From Gemmatimonadaceae bacterium (GTDB taxonomy: Bacteria > Gemmatimonadota > Gemmatimonadetes > Gemmatimonadales > Gemmatimonadaceae): a DNA stretch of 36,906 nt. Each line of letters opens with the position of its first letter. Position 1 is the first letter of the stretch. The notes below the pieces were generated by a model that saw only the letters and a program-made list of their open reading frames with translations, did no database searches and was not told the DNA's origin. Shown here piece after piece: positions 1-7,911 of the stretch. Position numbers and translations under genes: made by a program. Location: contig JAIBBJ010000013.1 in assembly GCA_019694735.1 (NCBI GenBank), positions 1-36,906 of the forward strand. The letters are read 5' to 3'.

Positions 1-1251
1 CTCGGCCTCACGCCTCGGCTCGCCCACCTCGTGCTCATCGGCGCCGCGCGCGGCATCGCCACGCTCGCGAGCGAACTCGCCGCGCTGCTCGCCGAGCGCG
101 ACGTGCTCCGGCGCGAGGCCGCCGCGCTCGATGCCGACATCCGGACGCGCGTCGACATGCTACGCGCGCGCGGCCGCGCGGCGGACGCGGACCGAGGCCG
201 GCTCGAGCGGGTCCGTCAGGAGGCACGCGCCCTGCGTCGCGCCCTCGGGGCGGCGGCGAGCGACGCCAGCGAGACGCTCGACGAAGTGGGAGCGCTCCTG
301 GCCCTGGCCTATCCGGATCGTGTCGCGATGCGCCGCCCGGGGGACGCCCCGCGATTCCTGCTGCGCAATGGCCGCGGGGCACGGCTGGACGCGGGCAACG
401 CGCTGGCACGCGCGGAGTTCCTCGCGATCGCCGACCTCGACGGCGACGCGGCGGAGAGCCGCATCTGGCTCGCCGCCCCGCTCGACGAGGCGGCGGTGCG
501 CGAGGCGCTCGGGCCGGCGGTCGTCACCGAGTCGGTCGTGGCGTGGGATGCGCGCGCCGGGCAGGTCCGCGCGCTCGAGCGCGAACGAGCCGGCGCGCTG
601 GTACTGAAGGAGCGTCCGCTGCGCGACGTCCCGAGCGAGGCCGTCGCGAGGGCCTTGGTCTCGGCCCTGCGGGACGGGGGGATCGCCGCCCTGCCGTGGA
701 GCGACGCGGCGCGCGCCCTGCGTGCACGACTCGCCTTCGCGCACCACATCGCGCCGGAGACGTACCCCGATGTGTCGGACGTCGCGCTCCTTGCGGACCT
801 CGAGATCTGGCTCGCGCCGGCGCTCGCGGGGATGCGCAAGCTGAGCGAGGTGGCGCGGGCGGACCTCGGCGGCGCGCTGCTCGGCCGCCTCCCCTGGGCG
901 GCCCGCTCGCGGCTCGAGGCGCTGGCGCCGACGCATCTCGAGGTGCCGAGCGGTTCGCGGATCGCGCTCGATTACACCGACCCGGCGGCACCGGCGCTGG
1001 CGGTGCGCCTGCAGGAGATCTTCGGCTGGCCGGAGACGCCGCGCATCGGCGAGGGACGCGTGCCGGTCACGCTCCAGCTCCTCTCGCCCGCCCACCGGCC
1101 GGTGCAGGTCACGCGCGATCTCGCGAGCTTCTGGCGCTCAGGGTACTTCGAGGTGCGGAAGGACCTCAAGGGCCGATACCCGCGCCATCCTTGGCCCGAT
1201 GACCCGCTCGCCGCGGAGGCCACGCGGCGCGCGAAGCCGCGCGGCACCTGA
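1..1251 (+). CDS. hrpB: ATP-dependent helicase HrpB, C-terminal part (5' end cut by window)
   Basis: The reading frame is open from base 1, so the start lies outside the window; about 416 residues of an expected 800-850 are present. HrpB is a DEAH-box-type helicase of the RNA helicase superfamily whose bacterial role is not well settled. What is visible is the family-specific C-terminal region and no helicase motif: a variable helical segment rich in Ala/Arg, then the conserved blocks RVAMRRPG, LLRNGRGARL, PSGSRIALDY, VPVTLQLLSPAHRPVQVT and the very conserved end (DLASFWRSGYFEVRK, KGRYPRHPWPDDPL). These blocks are diagnostic of HrpB rather than HrpA. It converges on a reverse-strand lipoprotein gene, with a hairpin between them. 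There is no sign of decay. Confidence 0.93.
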   Translation, partial: LGLTPRLAHLVLIGAARGIATLASELAALLAERDVLRREAAALDADIRTRVDMLRARGRAADADRGRLERVRQEARALRRALGAAASDASETLDEVGALLALAYPDRVAMRRPGDAPRFLLRNGRGARLDAGNALARAEFLAIADLDGDAAESRIWLAAPLDEAAVREALGPAVVTESVVAWDARAGQVRALERERAGALVLKERPLRDVPSEAVARALVSALRDGGIAALPWSDAARALRARLAFAHHIAPETYPDVSDVALLADLEIWLAPALAGMRKLSEVARADLGGALLGRLPWAARSRLEALAPTHLEVPSGSRIALDYTDPAAPALAVRLQEIFGWPETPRIGEGRVPVTLQLLSPAHRPVQVTRDLASFWRSGYFEVRKDLKGRYPRHPWPDDPLAAEATRRAKPRGT

Positions 1252-1257
1252 GCGCGC

Positions 1258-1297
1258 CCGGCCGCCGCGCCCGCGCGAGGCCCGCGCGGCGTGCCGG
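1258..1297. terminator. GC hairpin between convergent genes
   Basis: The left arm at 1258-1270 pairs with 1284-1297 over 13 bp with one bulged base (1292) and a 13-nt loop. It fills the 54-nt gap between hrpB and the convergent lipoprotein gene, where a bidirectional terminator would be expected. There is no U-tract, so intrinsic termination is not assured. Confidence 0.45.
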
Positions 1298-1305
1298 TGG
1301 CCGCG

Positions 1306-1869
1306 TCAGCGGATCCACGCGGGCCGCGCGATCGCGGCCCACTTGCCCTCGCCGTGCGAATAGCCGAACCACGCCGTGTCGCCGCCGGTGCGCGGGAAGG
1401 CCCGGACGATCTGGTCGCCGCCGCCGAAGCCGAACCGGTCGTGCCCGGCATAGCCGGCCAGCTGCGCGGAGTCGAGCGCCGCGAGCGGGAGGCGGGTGAT
1501 GCCGCTCGGCGCATCGGTGTAGGCGAAGAGGGCGCCCCTGCGGTCCTCGGCGGTGCTGGCCGTGGCGACGAAGAACTCCCCGCGACCATCGCCATCCACG
1601 TCGGCGGTGCCGATGAAGCCGACCGTCCCATCGCGCGTCTCGCCGAGCGTCTGGAGCGTATCCTCGCCGCGGGTGAAGACCACCTGGAAGGTGCCCGACG
1701 CGCACGCCTCACCGGCCGGGATCACGACCTCGGCGACGAGGTCCTGGAAGGAGAGGACGCGGCTGCCGAAGCAGGACGCATCCCCGGCCGCGGCCGGCGC
1801 GGCGGCCTCCTGCTTCGGCGCACCACACGCCGCGAGGAGGACGAGGGGGACGATCCGGGTGATGCGCAT
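1306..1869 (-). CDS. small secreted lipoprotein with an FG-GAP-like calcium motif
   Basis: This encodes 187 residues. The start at 1869 was chosen because it directly begins a lipoprotein signal peptide (MRITRIVPLVLLAAC, lipobox LAAC, Cys15 as the lipidated residue). The mature part contains a stretch GTADVDGDGRGEFFV, the Asp/Gly pattern of FG-GAP/integrin-type calcium-binding repeats, and a repeat-like GGGD segment near the end, so a short single-blade beta structure is possible. No enzyme motif is seen. It is followed upstream, on the same strand and 17 nt away, by a DUF1569-like gene. I do not recognise a named family; an envelope-anchored protein of unknown role is the safest reading. Confidence 0.75.
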   Translation of the reverse strand: MRITRIVPLVLLAACGAPKQEAAAPAAAGDASCFGSRVLSFQDLVAEVVIPAGEACASGTFQVVFTRGEDTLQTLGETRDGTVGFIGTADVDGDGRGEFFVATASTAEDRRGALFAYTDAPSGITRLPLAALDSAQLAGYAGHDRFGFGGGDQIVRAFPRTGGDTAWFGYSHGEGKWAAIARPAWIR

Positions 1870-1886
1870 GCGGACTCCGGGCCGCG

Positions 1887-2333
1887 TCAGCAGCCGAATT
1901 GCGTGAGGTGGTGGTCGATGTGCCGGAAGATGAGGACGGCCCAGTCGTGCTTGGTCATCGGGCCGAAGGCCGGATGCGGCGGCACGCTGTCGTGCGCCCC
2001 CGGTTCGGGAAGCGTGAGGATGCGCTGGCGCAGCGCCTCCACGTCTGCGGCGAAGCTGGTGGGAACGCCCGCGAGCAGCTCGGGCGCGGTCGGCGCGCCC
2101 TTGGGCCAGCCCAGATGGTGGATGAAGAGCGGGCGGGTGAGGAAGGTCAGCGGAAGGTTCCGCGTCCGCGGCCGCAGCTCGCCCGTCGCCATCTTCAGCG
2201 ACTCGAGGAGGTGCAGCACCATCTTGGGCGCGTTCATCGAGCCCCACTGCGCGGGCCGGTCCGCGGTGAGGCCGGCGAGGCGGTCGGCGAGGGCACGACG
2301 CGTCGCGGGGTCGTAGAAGGAAGGGTAGGCCAT
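1887..2333 (-). CDS. DUF1569/DinB-like domain protein
   Basis: This encodes 148 residues starting MAYPSFYD. Pattern and length match the DUF1569 branch of the DinB/YfiT four-helix-bundle superfamily: an N-terminal helix, the segment WGSMNAPKMVLHLLESLKMATGE with a His in helix two, and a terminal WAVLIFRHIDHHLTQFG with the closely spaced His residues that bind a divalent metal in this superfamily. Members are often thiol-dependent transferases or stress proteins, but the substrate cannot be read from sequence. It is probably cotranscribed with the downstream lipoprotein (17-nt gap). It diverges from the DUF481 gene across 88 nt, which must hold both promoters. Confidence 0.8.
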   Translation of the reverse strand: MAYPSFYDPATRRALADRLAGLTADRPAQWGSMNAPKMVLHLLESLKMATGELRPRTRNLPLTFLTRPLFIHHLGWPKGAPTAPELLAGVPTSFAADVEALRQRILTLPEPGAHDSVPPHPAFGPMTKHDWAVLIFRHIDHHLTQFGC

Positions 2334-2421
2334 GGGAGGTCCCGGGAGGTTACGCCGCGCGGGCCGATGCCGCCAGCCATGCGGGCGGATATCTTGCGGA
2401 CGGACCCTCACCCGCCTCCCG

Positions 2422-3156
2422 ATGCCGACCCGTCCCGTGCGCATCCCTGCCCTGCTCGCCGCCCTCCTCGTCGCCGCCCCCGCGCTCCGCGCACAGGAGG
2501 CACCCGCGGTGGTCACCAAGATCACCGCCGACCTCGGCTACGTGGCCGTCACCGGCAATACGGAGGTCACCACGTTCAACATCGGCGAGAAGCTGAACCA
2601 GTCGCGTGGCCGCTGGACCTTCGATCAGGGCGTGGCGCTCGTGTACAGCCAGCAGCGCGACAGCGTGATCACGAACTGGTTCAAGGCGAACGTCCGCGGC
2701 GACTACCGGATCGACAAGATCCTCGCGGCGTTCACCGGCGTGATCTACGACCGCAACACCTTCGCCGGCATCGAACGGCGCTTCGAGGAGCAACTCGGCC
2801 TCACCGCCCGCCTCGTCGGCACCGCGCGCGACACCGTGCGCGTCGAGGGCGGCGGCAGCTTCACCCAGCAGGTCGGCACCGACGGCATCCAGCAGAACTT
2901 CCCGTCGGCGCGCGGCGCGATGAGCTGGCGGCACGGGTTCACCGCCTCCGCCTACTTCACGCAGCAGCTCGAGTACATCCCGAACCTCAAGGAGACCGAG
3001 GACTGGCGCGTGAACACCGAATCCGCGCTCGTCGCGCCGCTCTCGGCGAAGATCGGCCTCAAGCTCGCGTACGTGATCCGCTACGACAATCTCCCGCAGC
3101 CCGGCTTCCGCTCGACCGACCGGCTGTTCACGTCCGGCATCCAGATCACGTTCTGA
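2422..3156 (+). CDS. DUF481 family outer-membrane beta-barrel protein
   Basis: This encodes 244 residues. The start at 2422 gives a clean signal peptide (MPTRPVRIPALLAALLVAAPALRAQ, cleavage after RAQ or ALRA). The mature protein is a series of amphipathic strands beginning with DLGYVAVTGNTEVTT, the typical DUF481/YdiY opening, and ends with Phe (SGIQITF), the usual C-terminal signal of outer-membrane barrels. DUF481 proteins are called salt-induced outer-membrane proteins in some species; no transport substrate is known. A TATCTT box about 30 nt before the start is a plausible -10. The gene stands alone and converges on the DUF1648 gene. Confidence 0.85.
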   Translation: MPTRPVRIPALLAALLVAAPALRAQEAPAVVTKITADLGYVAVTGNTEVTTFNIGEKLNQSRGRWTFDQGVALVYSQQRDSVITNWFKANVRGDYRIDKILAAFTGVIYDRNTFAGIERRFEEQLGLTARLVGTARDTVRVEGGGSFTQQVGTDGIQQNFPSARGAMSWRHGFTASAYFTQQLEYIPNLKETEDWRVNTESALVAPLSAKIGLKLAYVIRYDNLPQPGFRSTDRLFTSGIQITF

Positions 3157-3163
3157 CGGAGGC

Positions 3164-3198
3164 GGACGTCGCGCGCGGCTCCTGGCGCGCCCCCGTCC
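3164..3198. terminator. weak hairpin between convergent genes
   Basis: 5 bp (3164-3168 with 3094+100, that is 3194-3198) and 6 bp (3171-3176 with 3185-3190) are separated by a small internal loop, with an 8-nt apical loop. It lies in the 81-nt gap between the DUF481 and DUF1648 genes. Stability is moderate and there is no U-tract. Confidence 0.25.
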
Positions 3199-3237
3199 AG
3201 GGACGCGGAAGCCTGCGAGCCCCTCGGCGCCCTGACC

Positions 3238-3768
3238 TCACGAGGGCGGGGCGCCGGCCTCCTTCCACGCGCGGTGGGCCGAGTCGACCGCGCCCGTCAT
3301 GCGCGCGATCCCGAACGCGAGGACGATCACGAGCAGACCGGGCGCGAGGAAGAGGACCACCGGCGGCACGCCGTGACGACCGAGCGCGACCTCGGTGAAC
3401 TGCCACTGGAGCGCGGCCAGGAGGACGGCCACGCCGAGCGCGACCAGGTCGAGGAATCCGGCGACGGTCGCCAGTACGGGCGCGCGGAACCGCGGCGGCA
3501 GCGCGAGCAGCCGCTCCTTGTCGGGGATGTTGATGTGCTGGGGATTCGCCAGCGCGACGCGGCCGACGACGACCATCAGGCCCTGGAGCGCGATCGCCAG
3601 CGCCGGCATGAGGAACCACGCGCTAAGGCTCCGCGCTGACCAGCCGTCGGGCTGCCCGTCGGGACCGAGGTGCGTCGGGATCGGATCGGGCAGGTCAGGC
3701 CAGGCGGCCGCGGCGATGGCCACGGTCGCCAGGCACAGCCCCCACGCGGCAAGGCGGATGGGACGCAT
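3238..3768 (-). CDS. DUF1648 domain membrane protein
   Basis: This encodes 176 residues with four predicted membrane helices (about residues 5-22, 49-70, 98-121 and 134-156). After helix one comes LPDPIPTHLGPDGQPDGWSAR, close to the DUF1648 signature (LPxxIPxHxGxxGxPDGW) seen in SdpI-like immunity and membrane regulator proteins. Helices two to four carry no charged catalytic pattern. It is the third gene of a reverse-strand run after the protease and the PhoD-like gene (51-nt gap to the latter), so it may be cotranscribed, though there is no functional link that I can name. The role is unknown; SdpI-type immunity is only a family-level analogy. Confidence 0.8.
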   Translation of the reverse strand: MRPIRLAAWGLCLATVAIAAAAWPDLPDPIPTHLGPDGQPDGWSARSLSAWFLMPALAIALQGLMVVVGRVALANPQHINIPDKERLLALPPRFRAPVLATVAGFLDLVALGVAVLLAALQWQFTEVALGRHGVPPVVLFLAPGLLVIVLAFGIARMTGAVDSAHRAWKEAGAPPS

Positions 3769-3819
3769 ACCCCAAGGTCTAACCGCGCGGCGCGGCGCCG
3801 GGAAGGGGCCGCGATCCGC

Positions 3820-5358
3820 TCAGAGCCTTGCGATGCCCGGCGTGCCGTGCTCCACGCGCCACCGCGTGGGGGTGCGCACCGGCGCGCCTGGACGGGAGAC
3901 GTACTCGAAGGTGCGGTACTCGGTGGTCCACGCCTGGGGCGTGACGTCGCACACGTAGTAGCCGCGCCGGGAGTTCTGCCACTTCACGTGCGGATTGCCG
4001 GGGAGCGCGCGCTGCACCTGCGGCGCGATCTCCTCCCCATCGCCGCCCGACGCGATCGACGTGCCGACGAACTCCGCCGCGACGACCGGCTGGTCGGGCC
4101 GGTCGAAGCCGGCACGCAGCTCGTTCACCCAGCTCGAGTGGATGTCGCCCGTGAGCACGACGGTGCGGTTGGGCGCGCGGTCCGCGATCACGCGCAGGAG
4201 GCGGTCACGGTTGGCGGGATAGCCGGACCATTGGTCCATCGACACGCGCACGGGGTCGGCCGGGTCGCTGTCGTACGGCGCCATCATCACCTGCTGGCCG
4301 AGGACCTGCCAGTGCGCGGCCGAGGCGCCCAGTCCATCGTACAGCCATTGCTCCTGCTGCGCCCCCATCAGGGAGCGCGACGGGTTGTCCCAATCGCCGC
4401 AGGGGACCGCACGGGTCCCGTCGCCGCACGCCTGGTCATCCCGGTACTGGCGCGTGTCGAGCATCCACACGCGGGCGAGCGCCCCCCAGTCGGTGGTGCG
4501 GCGGATGTCGAGGTCGGCCCACGAGCGCGCGCGCGGGACGCGCACGGGCTGGTGTTCCCACCACGCCTGATAGCCGGCGGCGCGGCGCGCCCGCATCTGC
4601 TCGACCGACTCCATCAGATTCTCGCCGGCGTCGCCGGCGTAGTTGTTGTCGACCTCGTGGTCGTCCCAGGTCACGAGCCACGGGCACATCGCGTGCGCGG
4701 ACTGCAGGGCGGGGTCGAGCTTGTACTGGGCGTAGCGGCCACGGTAGTCGTCGAGCGCGACGACCTCCTTCGAGGCGTGCCGTCGGATGGCGCCGTCCCG
4801 CGACGCATACTCGTAGATGTAGTCGCCGAGGTGCGTCACGAGGTCGCAGCGCTCGCCGGCCATCGCCTGGTACGCGGTGAAGAGCCCCTGCTCGTAGTGC
4901 TGGCAGCTCGCCACGGCGAAGCGGAGGTCGCGCATCGCCCCGGCGGCCGGCGTGGTCCGTACGCGGCCGACCGGGCTCGTCGCGTCACCGCTGCGGAAGC
5001 GGTAGAAGTACCAGCGGTCCGCCGCGAGCCCGTCCACCTCGACGTGCACGCTGTAGCCGAGCTCCGGCGCGGCGGTGTACCGGCCGCGCCGGACGACCTT
5101 GGTGAACGCGTCGTCGTCGGCGACCTCCCAATCGAGGACCGGACGGTTGCCGTCCATGCCGCCCATGGGCTCGAGGGCCCGCGGCGCGAGCCGCGTCCAG
5201 AGCACGGCGCCGGTGCTCCACGGATCGCCGCTCGCGACCCCGAGCGTGAACGGGTCATCAACGAACCGGGGACGCCAGGTGAGGCGCCACTCGCTCGGCA
5301 GCGCGGCGCAGAGGGCCGCGGTGCGAGCGAGGTCCGACAGGAAACGGCGACGGTGCAT
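3820..5358 (-). CDS. phoD: PhoD-like alkaline phosphatase/phosphodiesterase, exported
   Basis: This encodes 512 residues. The N-terminus MHRRRFLSDLARTAALCA has a twin-arginine-type start (RRRFL), fitting the Tat export typical of PhoD. The N-terminal fibronectin-like PhoD_N domain (about 35-140, with FTLGVASGDP and AVLWTRLAP) is followed by the metallophosphatase domain (about 145-500). Visible family motifs are SCQ at 151-153, HLGDYIYEY near 176-184, WDDHEVDNN at 231-239 and GDIHSSW near the C-terminus. These residues bind Ca/Fe in characterised PhoD enzymes, which release phosphate from phosphoesters in the periplasm. It starts 8 nt after the stop of the upstream protease gene, so the two are almost surely one transcript. 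Confidence 0.93.
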   Translation of the reverse strand: MHRRRFLSDLARTAALCAALPSEWRLTWRPRFVDDPFTLGVASGDPWSTGAVLWTRLAPRALEPMGGMDGNRPVLDWEVADDDAFTKVVRRGRYTAAPELGYSVHVEVDGLAADRWYFYRFRSGDATSPVGRVRTTPAAGAMRDLRFAVASCQHYEQGLFTAYQAMAGERCDLVTHLGDYIYEYASRDGAIRRHASKEVVALDDYRGRYAQYKLDPALQSAHAMCPWLVTWDDHEVDNNYAGDAGENLMESVEQMRARRAAGYQAWWEHQPVRVPRARSWADLDIRRTTDWGALARVWMLDTRQYRDDQACGDGTRAVPCGDWDNPSRSLMGAQQEQWLYDGLGASAAHWQVLGQQVMMAPYDSDPADPVRVSMDQWSGYPANRDRLLRVIADRAPNRTVVLTGDIHSSWVNELRAGFDRPDQPVVAAEFVGTSIASGGDGEEIAPQVQRALPGNPHVKWQNSRRGYYVCDVTPQAWTTEYRTFEYVSRPGAPVRTPTRWRVEHGTPGIARL

Positions 5359-5366
5359 GGGTGCGC

Positions 5367-7760
5367 TCAGGGCCAGGGCAGCGGGAGGACGGTGAAGCGC
5401 GAGCGCGCGGCCGGCTCGTCATCGCCGGCGAAGTAGCGGTCGATCTCGCGCACCGCGGCGGCACGGAGCGCGCGGTCGGCCGGGGATCCCCCGCTCATGC
5501 CGGCGACCCGCTCGCGCAGCTGCGTGAGGTGCAGCTCGGCCACCTGTCGCACGTCCGGCAGCGCCTCGCGATCGCCGGCCCGGTCGAGCAGGGTGTTGAG
5601 CACGACCCGCTGCACCGTGCGGCGGAGCGACTGCACGTGCGGATCGTCCGACGCCGCCGCCCCCCACGTGCGGTCCACCACCGTCTGCAGCACCTCATCC
5701 AGCGTCGGGAACTCCGCGCTGCGGGCGCGGAAGAGCGCCACGCGGGCGAGCCGCTCGCGCTGCAGCAGCCCCTCGACGACCTCGGTGGCGAGGCCGCCGG
5801 CGAGCGAGATCTCATCGAAGGCGGTGCCGCCGCCTCCCTGGATCCACATGAACTGTGGGTCGCCGCCCGGCGGGAGCGGGACCATCAGCGCCTGCACGCG
5901 CTCCGGCACCGCCAGCGCGGCCGGCTCGAGCGCATCGAGCGCCATCGCCAGCGCGCGTCGCTGCTGGGGGGCGGGGATGATCGTGGTGGGTGGCTGGCCG
6001 TCGCCGCGGTACGCGTAGCGGAAGTCCATCCCGCCCACGTTCTTGACGAGCCCCTCGAGCGAATACCGGTGGTGCAGGTAGACGTGGGCGAAGCGCATGT
6101 TGAGCAGGTAGAGCGGCTCCCCGGGCTGCACGGCCCGCTCATCGAACTTCTCGACCAGCAGCCGGCGGACCGCCGTCGTGCGCTCGACCGCCTCGAACAT
6201 CGTGCGCCCTTCGACCCAGCGCGTCACCTCGGGGATCGAGCCGTCGGCGTCCGCGTGCTGGTCGGCGACGAAGCGCAGGTTGCGGCGGATCCCCTCCTGC
6301 ACGATGGCGTCGAGGCCCTTCGCCTCGCTCGCCGAGTCGGGGTACCAGGTGTAGCCGTACCGCACGGCGAGCGAGTCCCAGCCGCCCGCGAACGGCCGCC
6401 ACGCCTTGGAGAGGTCGAGCTGCCCCCGCGCGTCGAGGGTGATGAGCGGGAACGGATAGTCCATGACGGACGCGCGGTCCGCGACGTGGGCGATGTAGTT
6501 GTGGGAGAAGCCGATGGTGTGCCCGATCTCGTGCGCGACGTGCTGCCGCCGGCGCATCATCGCGAACTCCTCGGGCTTCACGTTCAGGCCGCTCGGCCCG
6601 GCCGCGGGGAGCATCCCGGCGTAGATGTTGTAGTCGACGAGCGAGCGCCAGGCGTCCATGCGCACGACCGTGCGGACGATCTCGCCCGTGCGCGGATCGG
6701 AGAACGACGGGCCGACGGAGGGGCCGGGGCCGGCGCGGTGGACCCAGTAGATGAGGTTGTAGCGCGCATCCATCGGGTCGGCGCCGGCGGGGAGCTCCTT
6801 CACCTGGAAGCCGTTCTTCCAGCCCGCCGCCTCGAACACCTTGCCCCACCAGTTGCCGCCCTGGAGGAACGCGGTGCGGTACGGCTCCGGGATGCCGGGA
6901 TCGAGGTAGTACACCACCGGCTTCACGGGCTCGGTGAGCTGCCCCCGGAGATAGGCGGCCGGATCCTTGGGGACGAGCCGCCATCGGTTCGCGTAGCCCC
7001 CACGGTAGGTGCCGTCGAACCCCTGGCTGAAGTCCTGGAAGGTCGTGCCGAAGAGGCCCGAGCGCGCGTCCGCCCGGCGCGGGCGGAAGCCCGCGCGCTC
7101 CGGCAATGCCACGAGCGAATGGTGCACCTCGAAGGTGGGGGCCGACGGCTCTGGGGCGGCGCGGCGCATCGACGGGCCCGGGTTGTCGATCGCGAAGGTG
7201 AGGACCGCGTGGATCTCGGTGTTCATCGGGAACGCCTTCGTCCGCGCCGCGTCGATGAAGCTCCGGTTCGCGTCCACGCGCGCGTTCCCGCCTTGCGCGC
7301 GCCGGATGCCGTCGGCGACCCCGTAGGCGTCGGCGAGGAACAGCGAGGTGGCGTCCACCGTGAGGGTCCCGGCCGCCTCGGCTTCGATCGGGAAGGTCGC
7401 GACGACCGAGGTCGGGAACGCCTCGCTGGCCGCGCGCGCCTGGTCCTCCGTGCCGGACAGCGACCGCACGCTCCAGTTGTCGCGCGTGACGAGGACGCGC
7501 TTGCCGCGCCGCTCGAACCGGATGATGGCGCTGCCCCCCGTCTGCCCGCGGTCCAGCCCGAGCGCGGGCAGCCCGCCCCCGGTCGCGAGGACCATCTGGT
7601 GCATCAGGTCGGTATCGAGGCGCGCGGCCGGGATGTCGAGGAGGACCTTGTTGCGGTCGGCATCGACGCGGACCCCGACGAACGGGGCCTCCTGGGCGGG
7701 GAGCACGGCCGCCGCGGCGACGAGCAGCGTGAGGGCGAGGAGCGGGCGGAGAGGACGCAT
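5367..7760 (-). CDS. secreted zinc metalloprotease, DUF5117/DUF4953 (metzincin-like)
   Basis: This encodes 797 residues; the start at 7760 gives a signal peptide (MRPLRPLLALTLLVAAAAVLPAQE). A beta-rich N-terminal part (about 25-300, DUF5118/DUF5117-like) precedes the catalytic part: HEIGHTIGFSHNY with zinc ligands His410, His414 and His420 and base Glu411, then SVMDYP with Met433 as the Met-turn. That combination is a metzincin signature. A long C-terminal helical region follows (DUF4953 end). These proteins are widespread in Bacteroidota and Gemmatimonadota as large periplasmic or secreted zinc-dependent proteases; the substrate is unknown. It is the first gene of the run with phoD and the DUF1648 gene. 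A strong hairpin separates it from the pilin operon upstream. Confidence 0.93.
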   Translation of the reverse strand: MRPLRPLLALTLLVAAAAVLPAQEAPFVGVRVDADRNKVLLDIPAARLDTDLMHQMVLATGGGLPALGLDRGQTGGSAIIRFERRGKRVLVTRDNWSVRSLSGTEDQARAASEAFPTSVVATFPIEAEAAGTLTVDATSLFLADAYGVADGIRRAQGGNARVDANRSFIDAARTKAFPMNTEIHAVLTFAIDNPGPSMRRAAPEPSAPTFEVHHSLVALPERAGFRPRRADARSGLFGTTFQDFSQGFDGTYRGGYANRWRLVPKDPAAYLRGQLTEPVKPVVYYLDPGIPEPYRTAFLQGGNWWGKVFEAAGWKNGFQVKELPAGADPMDARYNLIYWVHRAGPGPSVGPSFSDPRTGEIVRTVVRMDAWRSLVDYNIYAGMLPAAGPSGLNVKPEEFAMMRRRQHVAHEIGHTIGFSHNYIAHVADRASVMDYPFPLITLDARGQLDLSKAWRPFAGGWDSLAVRYGYTWYPDSASEAKGLDAIVQEGIRRNLRFVADQHADADGSIPEVTRWVEGRTMFEAVERTTAVRRLLVEKFDERAVQPGEPLYLLNMRFAHVYLHHRYSLEGLVKNVGGMDFRYAYRGDGQPPTTIIPAPQQRRALAMALDALEPAALAVPERVQALMVPLPPGGDPQFMWIQGGGGTAFDEISLAGGLATEVVEGLLQRERLARVALFRARSAEFPTLDEVLQTVVDRTWGAAASDDPHVQSLRRTVQRVVLNTLLDRAGDREALPDVRQVAELHLTQLRERVAGMSGGSPADRALRAAAVREIDRYFAGDDEPAARSRFTVLPLPWP

Positions 7761-7851
7761 GTGGCTCGCGGGAAGGGGAGGGAGCGCGGGTGTCCCGGTT
7801 ACGCGATCGGGGGCGCCCGCGTTCGGGAAGGTGCGCCGCGGCGGCAGGAAC

Positions 7852-7890
7852 GGCAACGGCCCGGCGGCACGGGGCCGCCGGGCCGTTGCC
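7852..7890 (-). terminator. strong terminator-like hairpin after the pilin operon
   Basis: A perfect 17-bp stem (7852-7868 with 7874-7890) with a 5-nt loop ACGGG. It lies 22 nt past the stop of the PilX-type gene and before the protease start, so it probably ends the minor pilin transcript. It lacks a clear U-tract. Confidence 0.65.
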
Positions 7891-7911
7891 CGGAGCGGGG
7901 GAGCGCAGCGA